From a virus, in the IMG/VR virus record IMGVR_UViG_3300025133_000352, positions 1-35,016 of that record: a stretch of DNA of 35,016 nucleotides; one strand, written 5' to 3'. How positions within the stretch are numbered: position 1 is the first letter of the stretch; each line of letters opens with the position of its first letter. Under the pieces are notes generated by a model. That model saw nothing but the letters and a program-made list of their open reading frames with translations. It had not been told where the DNA came from and did not search any database. Below, piece by piece: positions 16,034-23,254 of this stretch. A program made the position numbers and the translations under genes.

Positions 16034-17971
16034 TTATTGTGGTGTCATTTCTACAGTCAGTCGACCATACACGTCACCCGTGCATGAAGCACTTTGTCCG
16101 GCCATGACATAAATCATAGTATCACCCGAGGCGAATGAATGATCCACAGTGCCACTAACATTTATCAACTCATCTCCGTCGTGATTTAAGTTTATTGTAG
16201 CAACGTGCACCAAGGCGATGGCTGAATCTTCAGCTCCGCTGTCGGTCCACCCTGCGGTCGTTGCTTTGAAAAGAAAGATTGCAGGGTCATCAGTATCTGA
16301 GCCGTTGGTCCATCCATGGAACCTGTACCCCGTGCATTTCGAAGAAACATGCGCGGCTCCGATCGATGCATATCTTGCAACAAATCTATAATCGAATCCC
16401 TCCTCAAAAGACTCACCAGAGCCGTCAAAGTTCGTGGCAGAGTCATTCAAAGTAACGCCATATGCACCATTGGCCGACTTGTAATAATATGATCCTGTTC
16501 CTACAGTATTCACCTGCTGTATCGGCTCATTAAATTGATAAGTAGCGCCAGCGCCTTCTCCTCCGCCGGCTGCAGCCTCCCAACCGGGCACTGCACCGTC
16601 CAAAGTGAGGACATGGTTGTCACTACCAACAGCGATGCGGGTAAGAACGCCGCTGGAGTTTCTGTAGTACATATCACCAGATGCATCAGACCCAAGAGCG
16701 AAGCCACCATTTGGAATGTCCAAATCACCAGAAATAGTCACAAGTGAGTCGGCACCGTTACCAATGGTTACATCTACTTCATCTTCAGCTGAGCCGTCGG
16801 CTATTATGAGCCCGGGTTGTGATTCGCCATCATGGGATGCAACTGAGAGTGTCAGCTTTCCGCCCTCTTGACCATCCGTATGAACTGCAACTTGAGACTT
16901 AATCTCAGAGAACAGAACCTGATCTTGGTTAGCATCATCGGCGTAGAACTCTATGAGACCTGCTACGTCATTGGCTGCACCTGCTGCGCCCTTATCTTTA
17001 ACAAAGCGGAGTCTTGCACCATCAGCATCACTTGTAGTGTTCTTAATAATAAATAACGGATCGGTTGCGTTAGCAGAAGCCACTGTTACCGTGTCGGTAT
17101 CAATAGTAACTGCGGTAGAGGCGTCAATGTCCAAAGTTGGAGCAGTGACGTTAATAATTGAATCAGCGTCAATCCCCAACTCTCCATCGGCTTGCTGTTG
17201 AATAAAGCATGCAGAGTCGCCGAACATGAGTTTGGTTGTTCCAACGCCAGATGCATCTGATAGAAGAAGACCTGTGTCGTGTACGTGTGTGAGAGTTACT
17301 TCGCCGTCAGCGCCAAACTTAATTGCTGCGCCGTCGGTCTTGAATGCGACACCTGCTGCAGCGTCGAGGATCCTGAAGTTTTCTGCGTCTCCATTGTCTG
17401 TAAAGATCAGATCTTTTGCATTGGTAACTAGCTTTACTGTGACGTCGCCAGAGTTACCCTCAGTGATGGTTAAAACAGAAGATCCGCCGTCTTGTATATC
17501 TATAATGCCTGTAACAGAATCGAGAGTGACGTTGCCAGAACTAGTTGATGCGATCTTAACCCCAGTATGTCCGTCTAGCTCTGTGCTGCCGGCATTAGAA
17601 TCAATTGTTATATTTCCGGTCGACGTTGAAATGCTTACCGCGGCGTCACCTGCTGAAATATCGTCAGCTGCTGTCGAGCCGCCGCCAGTGGCAGTTAAAT
17701 CTGTTTCGGAAATATCATAAGAGCGCCAATAGATCTTGCCATCAGATTTCGTATAAAGATAACCCTTGCCATTTGCAGGTTGGGCGGGCGTACTGCTCTC
17801 TGACGATATGGCTATCTTCCCCGCTACGTCTAACTCAGCAATGCACTGTGACGTACCAATACCAACCTTAGAAAAAGAACCAGTACCGCAAATATCCATA
17901 CTTCCAGTAACTTGGATGAGGTCTCCACATGAGCCCGATGATTGAATCCTACCTAGATGAATGCCTGCCAT
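16034..17971 (-). CDS. Tail fibre / adhesin-like virion protein, 645 aa
   Basis: Beta-rich fibre-type protein. The N-terminus (MAGIHLGRIQSSGSCGDLIQ) leads into a VGIGTSQ element. A long series of Asp/Thr/Ser/Gly repeats follows, including VSISTSTGNITIDSNAGS and TLTHVHDTGLLLSDASG; the latter recurs in the 900-aa fibre. The C-terminal domain of about 165 residues looks globular and non-repetitive (FNEPIQQVNTVGTGSYYY, FRFHGWTNGSDTDDPA-type strands, LTVEMTPQ at the end) and is a good candidate for receptor binding. No S74 chaperone domain is present in this protein. It is four bases after the 144-aa gene, whose Glu-rich 3' end supplies the ribosome-binding site GAGGAA. Confidence 0.8.
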   Translation of the reverse strand: MAGIHLGRIQSSGSCGDLIQVTGSMDICGTGSFSKVGIGTSQCIAELDVAGKIAISSESSTPAQPANGKGYLYTKSDGKIYWRSYDISETDLTATGGGSTAADDISAGDAAVSISTSTGNITIDSNAGSTELDGHTGVKIASTSSGNVTLDSVTGIIDIQDGGSSVLTITEGNSGDVTVKLVTNAKDLIFTDNGDAENFRILDAAAGVAFKTDGAAIKFGADGEVTLTHVHDTGLLLSDASGVGTTKLMFGDSACFIQQQADGELGIDADSIINVTAPTLDIDASTAVTIDTDTVTVASANATDPLFIIKNTTSDADGARLRFVKDKGAAGAANDVAGLIEFYADDANQDQVLFSEIKSQVAVHTDGQEGGKLTLSVASHDGESQPGLIIADGSAEDEVDVTIGNGADSLVTISGDLDIPNGGFALGSDASGDMYYRNSSGVLTRIAVGSDNHVLTLDGAVPGWEAAAGGGEGAGATYQFNEPIQQVNTVGTGSYYYKSANGAYGVTLNDSATNFDGSGESFEEGFDYRFVARYASIGAAHVSSKCTGYRFHGWTNGSDTDDPAIFLFKATTAGWTDSGAEDSAIALVHVATINLNHDGDELINVSGTVDHSFASGDTMIYVMAGQSASCTGDVYGRLTVEMTPQ

Positions 17972-17975
17972 GTTT

Positions 17976-18410
17976 TTATTCCTCTTCTGTTAGTTCCTTA
18001 AGAACCATTTCATATAATTTGCCGGTAATGTTGTTTTTTACAACCAGTTTATCTCTCTTTTCGTAAATAGTCCAGTCGCCCTCTTTATTCCTCAAATGTA
18101 AGTCGCCTGTATAAACATTTGCAAAACGTTTTGAAGCGGAACCTAAATTGTAAGTACTGTCGGCTGATGGTATAATACTACCTGTCATTCCAAAAGTGCC
18201 CTTGAACGCATGATGGTCACCCGTTGAGTCGCCGAAGGTAGTAGATCCGTATTGCTCAACTTTAGAGACAATCACTTCGGTTGACTCAACAACGTATTGT
18301 TGAGCATATATTGCGCCAGATATATGAAGATTACCTGTCACGACATGGTCGCTTCCAGATAGTGCAAGTTCTGAATTGATAATACTGTTTGATGATACAA
18401 AGAAGCTCAT
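17976..18410 (-). CDS. Small fibre protein with shared C-terminal domain, 144 aa
   Basis: This looks like a short version of the 340-aa fibre at 20055-21077. Both have a GSTTFGD or GSTVFGD element, a phage-fibre turn (YNLGS-(A/S)-(S/T)-(K/Q)-RFANVYTGDLHL) and a closing GDWTI plus a NN-(I/A)-TGK segment. It lacks the two 102-residue repeats of that protein. It may assemble with the larger fibre as an alternative end piece or act as a minor adhesin. The start overlaps the end of the preceding gene region: AGGGAAAG in that gene's 3' end acts as the ribosome-binding site. Confidence 0.75.
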   Translation of the reverse strand: MSFFVSSNSIINSELALSGSDHVVTGNLHISGAIYAQQYVVESTEVIVSKVEQYGSTTFGDSTGDHHAFKGTFGMTGSIIPSADSTYNLGSASKRFANVYTGDLHLRNKEGDWTIYEKRDKLVVKNNITGKLYEMVLKELTEEE

Positions 18411-18411
18411 T

Positions 18412-18975
18412 TTACTTTCCCTCGTTGACTGCTAAGCCGAGTGTACTGTCATTTTCGCCGGCAACAAGACCAGCAGTAGTTAAACCAGAGCCAGTGAGAG
18501 GAAACATACTTCCGCTAGGAATTGATGTCAATTCTGCTATGACTTGATAATATCCGAGACCGTCGTCGCCGCTGGTGTATCTGTGTGTCTTTAGTTTTGT
18601 TGTGTTAGCACCAGTTCCGCCATTAGCAGCATTGTTTGCTACGCGAGCTACAGTGGGGCGATATATATAAACTTCTGTACATTTCGTGTCCATTGTCAAA
18701 GCTGCTCCGTGCGATGATAATTGCCAATAGTGCTCACCTTTAAAGTGTTCTGCATCCTGATCGTCGCCTACTGGGTTGGAGCCGCTGGCAAAAAATACAA
18801 AAATTGGCCGGGTTAACCTCCTGTGATTGCGGATTGTCACGCTCTTTGCGACAGTTGGGAATTTTATCCTGTGAGTTTCACCTATTGCAAGCGCAATTGA
18901 GCCGGTCATCCAGACTGATCCTGCTGATTTGTAAGACTCAGAATTTCGAAGACCTGAACTATAATTAAACGGCAT
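18412..18975 (-). CDS. Virion protein, paralogue A of a tandem pair, 187 aa
   Basis: Beta-rich protein homologous to the next upstream gene. Shared elements in order are GLRN-x-x-SY, G-(S/T)-VWMTGS, HRI-(K/R)-FP, KS-(V/L)-TI-(R/N)-N, FFASGS-x-P, AEHFKG-(E/M)-HY, KCTEVYIYR and AELT-x-I-x-SGSM-x-x-LTGSGL. Such proteins in T4-like aquatic phages are usually annotated only as virion structural proteins. This copy carries an extra Asn/Gly/Thr-rich insert (NNAANGGTGANTT) and a longer C-terminus. AGGAG lies upstream of the ATG. Function beyond being part of the fibre cassette is unknown. Confidence 0.75.
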   Translation of the reverse strand: MPFNYSSGLRNSESYKSAGSVWMTGSIALAIGETHRIKFPTVAKSVTIRNHRRLTRPIFVFFASGSNPVGDDQDAEHFKGEHYWQLSSHGAALTMDTKCTEVYIYRPTVARVANNAANGGTGANTTKLKTHRYTSGDDGLGYYQVIAELTSIPSGSMFPLTGSGLTTAGLVAGENDSTLGLAVNEGK

Positions 18976-18988
18976 CAGCTATCTCCTA

Positions 18989-19504
18989 TCACGTCGCCGA
19001 CCAATAATTGGCATGAAGATCGTTGGTGGCATCAGTCAGGCCAGATCCAGTGAGCGCGTACATGCTTCCAGATAAGATACCTGTCAACTCAGCAAACATC
19101 TGATACGTCGCATTAGTTGCAGCCTCTCGGTTTGAGCCTGCGCCGGAAGCTGTTGTTCCTGAGTTGACTTCTCGATAAATATACACTTCAGTACATTTAA
19201 CATCAACACTTAGGGTCGATCCACCCTCTAATGAAAAATAGTGCATACCCTTGAAGTGCTCTGCATTATCTCTATCTGCTTGTGGTTCTGACCCACTAGC
19301 GAAGAAAACACGGAGTGTGTGCTCGTTTGCGCCGCCGGTGGGGCTCATGTTGTTTATTGTTAGACTCTTTGTGACATAAGGAAACCTTATCCTATGTTCG
19401 ACGTCTGGTGCGATTGTAGAGCCAGTCATCCAAACTGTGCCCGGGACAAGGTACGAGTTAGTGTTTCTTAGTCCAACTCCGGGATTTCCATTATAAGTTG
19501 CCAT
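18989..19504 (-). CDS. Virion protein, paralogue B of a tandem pair, 171 aa
   Basis: Paralogue of the 187-aa product downstream, with the same ordered motifs (GLRNTNSY, GTVWMTGS, HRIRFP, FFASGS, AEHFKGMHYFSL, KCTEVYIYR, LTGSGL). The two differ most in the middle loop after TEVYIYR and in the last 15 residues. The pair probably arose by tandem duplication, since only 13 bases separate them. AAGGAGG lies about 20 bases upstream of the ATG with a weaker GAAGGG nearer. Likely a small beta-sandwich subunit of a virion appendage. Confidence 0.75.
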   Translation of the reverse strand: MATYNGNPGVGLRNTNSYLVPGTVWMTGSTIAPDVEHRIRFPYVTKSLTINNMSPTGGANEHTLRVFFASGSEPQADRDNAEHFKGMHYFSLEGGSTLSVDVKCTEVYIYREVNSGTTASGAGSNREAATNATYQMFAELTGILSGSMYALTGSGLTDATNDLHANYWSAT

Positions 19505-19537
19505 TGTTATTGCCCTTCAACCTCCTTGTTGCTAGAT

Positions 19538-19975
19538 CTAGAAAGTTGAACATGCGGCAAAGATATTAACTTCTGAGGCGTCTAATGCAAAGAAAGCAAC
19601 GCGGTCGACGCCTGCGATCTCATAACATCGATATTGACGCAGATCTGGGGTTTGATTCGCTGGAGCGAGATCAGCATCTTCGCCTGCTATATTTACTTCG
19701 GTTGAACCACCAACCGTTGTGGATAGCGGAAACCACCTCAAGAAAGCATGGCAGTACCCGTAAACAGTTACGGTCTCGCCGTTATCTTCATTGCTATCTT
19801 CAACCAAAACGTGCAAATATCTTTGATTCTCGGTCGGGTACCCTTGCGTCCCAATCGCAGATGTAACGCCGCGAAGAGTGTTTAGGGTTTCCACCGGCGT
19901 TACGGTGCCACCCTGAGTGCCAGTCAAGTTTTTCGGGCTTCGTGTCCTGCCCCAACTTGTGTGCTTAAATGCCAT
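19538..19975 (-). CDS. Hypothetical virion-associated protein, 145 aa
   Basis: The N-terminus is basic (MAFKHTSWGRTRSPKN), followed by a beta-rich body including RYLHVLVEDSNEDNGETVTV, YGYCHAFLRWFPLS and DLRQYRCYEIAGVDRVAFFA. There is no signal or membrane segment. Size, composition and position in the fibre cassette fit a small virion subunit, but I recognise no family. AGGAG precedes the ATG. Confidence 0.65.
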   Translation of the reverse strand: MAFKHTSWGRTRSPKNLTGTQGGTVTPVETLNTLRGVTSAIGTQGYPTENQRYLHVLVEDSNEDNGETVTVYGYCHAFLRWFPLSTTVGGSTEVNIAGEDADLAPANQTPDLRQYRCYEIAGVDRVAFFALDASEVNIFAACSTF

Positions 19976-20054
19976 CTATATACTCTCCTAACCAAACATT
20001 TTCTCTACTAATTAGTGCAAGAAAGTGCAAAATACTTCGCTATTTCTTCAACAA

Positions 20055-21077
20055 TTATTCTGGCAGCTGTTCCAGCATCATCTTGTATTTTTTACCTGTT
20101 GCATTATTGATAACACATAAGAAATCTTCTTCTTCAAGAATCGTCCAGTCGCCGCGTTCATTCTTCAGATGAAGGTCACCAGTATATACGTTTGCGAATC
20201 TCTGTGTCGAGGAACCCAAATTGTATGTAATGTTTGCTCCCGGCAAAATACTGCCAGTTACATTGATGCCACCATTGACATCCAGCTTTGCTACTGGACT
20301 AGTAGTGCCTATGCCAACTTTGCCAGCGCTAGTAATCCGCACTCTTTCTGCCGGGGTTGTATCATCAACAGCGGTGTGAAAAACCATAGCAGAAGCAGAA
20401 TCAGCGTCACTTTCTGCTTCCTTGACAACCGCTACGGTGCCGCCGTGGTCAGAGCCGCCAGTTTCGCCAACATAAAAAGTAATGCCGGGGCCGTGACCAG
20501 CAGCCATGTCGACGCCGGCATCTTCCACCTCTAACCGTAACATCTCTAATGGCAATGCCGAGGCCGCGATGGCTGTCTTATATAAGTGTGTCAGTGCTGC
20601 TGGGCTGTTTGTCCCTATGCCAACATTGCCCGTGCTGCCAATCCGCATTCTCTCTGCGGGATAGGTATCATCAATAGCAGTATGAAAAACCATGGCGGAA
20701 GCGGAGTCGGCATCGCCTTCCGCCTCTCTGACGACTGCGACCGTGCCGCCCCAGTCAGTGCCACTAGTCTCCCCAACATAAAAAGTGATGCCCGGGCCAT
20801 GGCCAGCAGCCATATCGACGCCGGTGTCTTCCACTTCCAATCTTAACATTTCCAATGGGGTCGGAGTTGCCGAAACTGCTGGCTTATACAAGTGTGCTAA
20901 TGCCGCAGGGCTAGATTTGCCAAAGCCAACATTTCCAGTAAAATAATGGGTATCATCTGAAGTGTCGCCGAAGACGGTTGAGCCAGAAGTCGTGACCTGA
21001 AACTTCATTGAGTTGGCTGTGATCGACCCTGTAACTATGAGGTCTCCGTTAACAGTAGTGCTTAAAAGAGTTGCCAT
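20055..21077 (-). CDS. Tail fibre protein with two 102-aa repeats, 340 aa
   Basis: Fibre protein built from three parts. Residues 1-49 are an N-terminal domain with GSTVFGDTSDDTHYFTG. Residues 50-151 and 152-253 are two tandem repeats, each starting VG-(F/I)-G-x-x-SPAAL and containing PLEMLRLEVED, GVDMAAGHGPGITFYVGET, GGTVAVV and DADSASAMVFHTA. Residues 254-340 begin a third VGIGTTSP turn and end in the YNLGSSTQRFANVYTGDLHL domain with GDWTILEEEDF. The last domain is shared with the 144-aa protein at 17976-18410. The VGIG-x-x-SP element is common in phage fibres whose assembly is helped by an S74 chaperone, and an S74 gene lies three bases upstream. Confidence 0.8.
   Translation of the reverse strand: MATLLSTTVNGDLIVTGSITANSMKFQVTTSGSTVFGDTSDDTHYFTGNVGFGKSSPAALAHLYKPAVSATPTPLEMLRLEVEDTGVDMAAGHGPGITFYVGETSGTDWGGTVAVVREAEGDADSASAMVFHTAIDDTYPAERMRIGSTGNVGIGTNSPAALTHLYKTAIAASALPLEMLRLEVEDAGVDMAAGHGPGITFYVGETGGSDHGGTVAVVKEAESDADSASAMVFHTAVDDTTPAERVRITSAGKVGIGTTSPVAKLDVNGGINVTGSILPGANITYNLGSSTQRFANVYTGDLHLKNERGDWTILEEEDFLCVINNATGKKYKMMLEQLPE
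20319..20930 (-). repeat. Two 306-bp tandem repeats in the fibre gene
   Basis: The units 20625-20930 and 20319-20624 are in-frame tandem copies (306 bases, 102 codons). Their products are closely similar, with changes concentrated near the unit starts and in a variable loop after YVGET. Confidence 0.85.
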
Positions 21078-21080
21078 GCT

Positions 21081-21848
21081 CTAACGTTCTCCCCCTAAGT
21101 TCTTTAGTTTTTCTTCTTGTTCTTTGATTTTATTACTTAATTCTTTGATCGACTCCAACAGCACTGCTGTCATCTTACTGTAAGACACAGCAACTGGCTT
21201 GTTGTTTTCATCCTTTTTGACAAGTTCAGGAAAGACTTCGTCCAGCTCCTCTGCAATAAATCCGAAACTTTCATCTCCGGAATCTTTGTATTCAAACTTG
21301 ACGGCATTTATCTTCTCTACGTTGTGGAGTTGAGGGCCGATTACTTCTATGTTATCTTTGATATCTCTGGAAGATGATTCTGTGAACGATCCTACGACTT
21401 GGACGTTTGTTCCACTGGTGGTAATCGAAGAGTCGAAATTCCTAACCCTAAAATATTTTCCGGTTCCTTCTGCCACAACCCAATCGCCCTTATCCCACAC
21501 TGTAATAGCCGGAGAATTGTCGATTGCGGACGTCAGTGACAACCCACTAGATGATCCAGTGGTGACAATAAAGTAATCGCCCTTATTGATTGTTCCAGAA
21601 ATACCTGCTGCTGTGGCTGTGCTCTGAGACGCATCACAAGCGCCCTTGAAAGTTACTCCTCCTGCCATTTGTATTGCTCTCCTTAAACTTAGCACGCCCG
21701 GGTGGGCTAGTTTTAAAATGGCTTGGCCCGGGCCTTGGTCATCGTTTCCGTCATTAGTGCTCGTAAATTGAGATCCGAGGCCAGTATTTTTTGTTATGAT
21801 GCCTGATGCATCGGATGGTACTCTACCTCTACCCATGTTGATACTCAC
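21081..21848 (-). CDS. Fibre-associated protein with S74 intramolecular chaperone domain, 255 aa
   Basis: The C-terminal ~100 residues are a peptidase S74 / endosialidase-type chaperone domain. They begin with a Ser-rich SSSRDIKDNIEVIG at residues 158-171 and continue with FGFIAEELDEVFPELV at 195-210 and VSYSKMTAVLLESIKEL at 221-237. The end is a Lys/Glu-rich coiled coil. Such domains trimerise and fold beta fibres and then usually cut themselves off at a Ser, using a Lys five residues on. Ser159 and Lys164 have that spacing, although the usual SD-x-R-x-K motif is altered. Residues 60-155 form a beta domain with GDYFIVTTG and WDKGDWVVAEG. The ribosome-binding site is weak (GTGAG). It is the first fibre gene of the cassette. 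Confidence 0.85.
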   Translation of the reverse strand: MSINMGRGRVPSDASGIITKNTGLGSQFTSTNDGNDDQGPGQAILKLAHPGVLSLRRAIQMAGGVTFKGACDASQSTATAAGISGTINKGDYFIVTTGSSSGLSLTSAIDNSPAITVWDKGDWVVAEGTGKYFRVRNFDSSITTSGTNVQVVGSFTESSSRDIKDNIEVIGPQLHNVEKINAVKFEYKDSGDESFGFIAEELDEVFPELVKKDENNKPVAVSYSKMTAVLLESIKELSNKIKEQEEKLKNLGGER

Positions 21849-21886
21849 TATATAATTACGTCATAAGTAATTAGTGGAATTAAGAG

Positions 21887-22111
21887 TTATTTACCTTTTT
21901 TGCGCTTGAGGGCTTCTATTTCAAGAACGCGTTTCTTTTTGCGGTTTCTTCTATTTTTCTTGGAGGAGGGCTTCTCAAAGTATCTTCTGTCTCGAACTTC
22001 GTCCAAAATACCACATTTCTTAACCTTTCGGCTAAACTTTTTGATCATTCTTTCTAGTTCGTCTTGACTGTATATTTCTATCTCAACGTTTATTGGTGTT
22101 CTTCTACCCAT
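21887..22111 (-). CDS. rpsU: Ribosomal protein bS21 homologue, 74 aa
   Basis: Phage-encoded homologue of the small-subunit protein bS21, which sits near the anti-Shine-Dalgarno end of 16S rRNA and aids translation initiation. The diagnostic core is residues 24-53: KKFSRKVKKCGILDEVRDRR followed by YFEKPSSKKN. This matches the bacterial pattern of a basic (F/L)-K-R helix, (G/A)-(I/V)-L-x-E-(V/L)-(R/K), then R-x-(Y/F)-(Y/F)-E-K-P-(S/T). A strongly basic helix (RRNRKKKRVLEIEALKRKKG) follows, as in bS21. The length of 74 aa is normal for the family. AGGAAC lies upstream of the ATG. It stands between the prohead protease block and the fibre cassette, implying late expression. bS21 is among the ribosomal proteins known from phage genomes. 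Assembly into host ribosomes is inference. Confidence 0.88.
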   Translation of the reverse strand: MGRRTPINVEIEIYSQDELERMIKKFSRKVKKCGILDEVRDRRYFEKPSSKKNRRNRKKKRVLEIEALKRKKGK

Positions 22112-22124
22112 TGGTGTTCCTAAA

Positions 22125-22553
22125 TTAAATTAATTTTTTCCAGACCTTTGATTGTTCTCCAAAGATCGATGCAATATCAACACCCCCATCTTTTGGATCA
22201 ATGCCCGAGAATGGAGAAGTCGGGCTGGAGGACGGGCCTGTAGTTCCGCCAGAAGGCATCGGGGTTGTATTTTCAAACAAGTCAATTCCGTTATAAGAAT
22301 CGCTTCCGATGGCGTCTAGCATTTTCTTCCTGTTTTCTTGAAGCTTTCGTCGAGCGGCTTCTTCAGTTGCCTCTATTTCTTCTTGTGAAGGAGAATCGTT
22401 TGGTATCACTTCTTTTACCACTGTTGGGTGGCGAGTCAGACCTGAAGCTATTTCAGTAACTATACCTGACAAAACGCCTTCCTCAAATAGTGATTCTTTA
22501 ATACACTCTTTTATGAGAGGTTTAAGGATCTTTTTCAAATCTTCTTTGTTCAT
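22125..22553 (-). CDS. Conserved hypothetical protein, possible prohead-associated, 142 aa
   Basis: The N-terminus is an amphipathic helix (DLKKILKPLIKECIKESLFE). A charged helical part around residues 55-80 (EEIEATEEAARRKLQENRKK) and a Pro/Ser/Gly/Thr-rich linker (TTPMPSGGTTGPSSSPTSPF) follow. The end is SIFGEQSKVWKKLI. It is probably largely disordered with helical ends, like minor prohead core or scaffold-binding proteins. Its start codon lies one base past the protease stop region, so translation is likely coupled. No family function is known to me. Confidence 0.65.
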   Translation of the reverse strand: MNKEDLKKILKPLIKECIKESLFEEGVLSGIVTEIASGLTRHPTVVKEVIPNDSPSQEEIEATEEAARRKLQENRKKMLDAIGSDSYNGIDLFENTTPMPSGGTTGPSSSPTSPFSGIDPKDGGVDIASIFGEQSKVWKKLI

Positions 22554-22554
22554 A

Positions 22555-23154
22555 CTATCTTCGTTTCAAAATGTCATTTAAGGCGCGATTGATTTTATCA
22601 GCCTTGTTAAATATGTTTGGAATCTTTTTGGCTTCTGTTACCATGAAGGCATTGGGAGTCGATGGCTCTGAAACCATGTCGAAACAGATTAACTGAAAGT
22701 CGTCTCCAACTGTTGTGACTCCATTCGACTCATGTACCGAACCCATCCCTCTAGATGAGATACCGCACGGTATATTTGATTTAATAAGAGACTTTAAAAT
22801 CTGCCCAGATGGAGTCTCTAAAACCTCTATCTTCCCCCTCACCACTCCATCGTTCATCCAAATATCAGTGACAACGTGAGATGCATTCTTTAAGTTTATT
22901 ACTGAGTCGTCTGGATGGTCGAGTTCGCCTAGTGCCCTGCGCTCATCAACAAGCTTCTTATAGTTCTTGACCTCTCGTGCTAGCACGCTTTCAGGATAAA
23001 CACGACCGTTGTGGTTTTTTGTTTCTGCCATTTGCATAATACCAGAAAGTATCACAGCGCCTTCGTCACGAACGCGGCGTTTTTCATCCTCAGTTAGCAA
23101 GTCTTGACATATGCCACCGTCGCAAAGTTCATAATATTCTCTAAGAAGTTTCAT
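22555..23154 (-). CDS. Prohead maturation protease, gp21-like, 199 aa
   Basis: Serine protease that cuts scaffold and capsid subunits during head maturation (T4 gp21-type family). Visible catalytic motifs are the His in ALGELDHPDD (His80) and the Ser in IPCGISSRGMGS (Ser133/134). A downstream Asp in ICFDMVSEPS (Asp159) is probably the third member. The N-terminal half includes GAVILSGIMQMAETKNHNGR and YPESVLAREV, typical of this family. The length of 199 aa is close to T4 gp21 (212 aa). The upstream leader of about 100 bases has a GC-rich hairpin just before the ribosome-binding site GAGGAAC. Confidence 0.93.
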   Translation of the reverse strand: MKLLREYYELCDGGICQDLLTEDEKRRVRDEGAVILSGIMQMAETKNHNGRVYPESVLAREVKNYKKLVDERRALGELDHPDDSVINLKNASHVVTDIWMNDGVVRGKIEVLETPSGQILKSLIKSNIPCGISSRGMGSVHESNGVTTVGDDFQLICFDMVSEPSTPNAFMVTEAKKIPNIFNKADKINRALNDILKRR

Positions 23155-23167
23155 ATTTGTTCCTCAG

Positions 23168-23184
23168 TGCGGGGGCCACCCGCA
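23168..23184 (-). promoter_or_regulatory. GC-rich hairpin in the protease leader
   Basis: TGCGGG pairs with CCCGCA around a 5-base loop, ending 3 bases before the GAGGAAC ribosome-binding site of the protease gene. There is no T tract on either strand, so it is not a terminator. It might slow translation or protect the mRNA. Confidence 0.4.
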
Positions 23185-23188
23185 TCAT

Positions 23189-23254
23189 CTAAGATCCCTT
23201 ACAGCAATTTGCAACAGGTCTAATATACCATCGTATGGTTGTAAGTGGTCTCAT
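23189..23254 (-). CDS. Possible 21-aa ORF coupled to the membrane-protein gene
   Basis: An ATG overlapping the stop of the 112-aa gene as ATGA has AGGAG six bases upstream. It opens a short frame, MRPLTTIRWYIRPVANCCKG then Ser and stop. The signal for initiation is good, but the peptide is short and resembles nothing I know. It may be a leader peptide for the protease gene or a chance frame. Confidence 0.3.
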   Translation of the reverse strand: MRPLTTIRWYIRPVANCCKGS

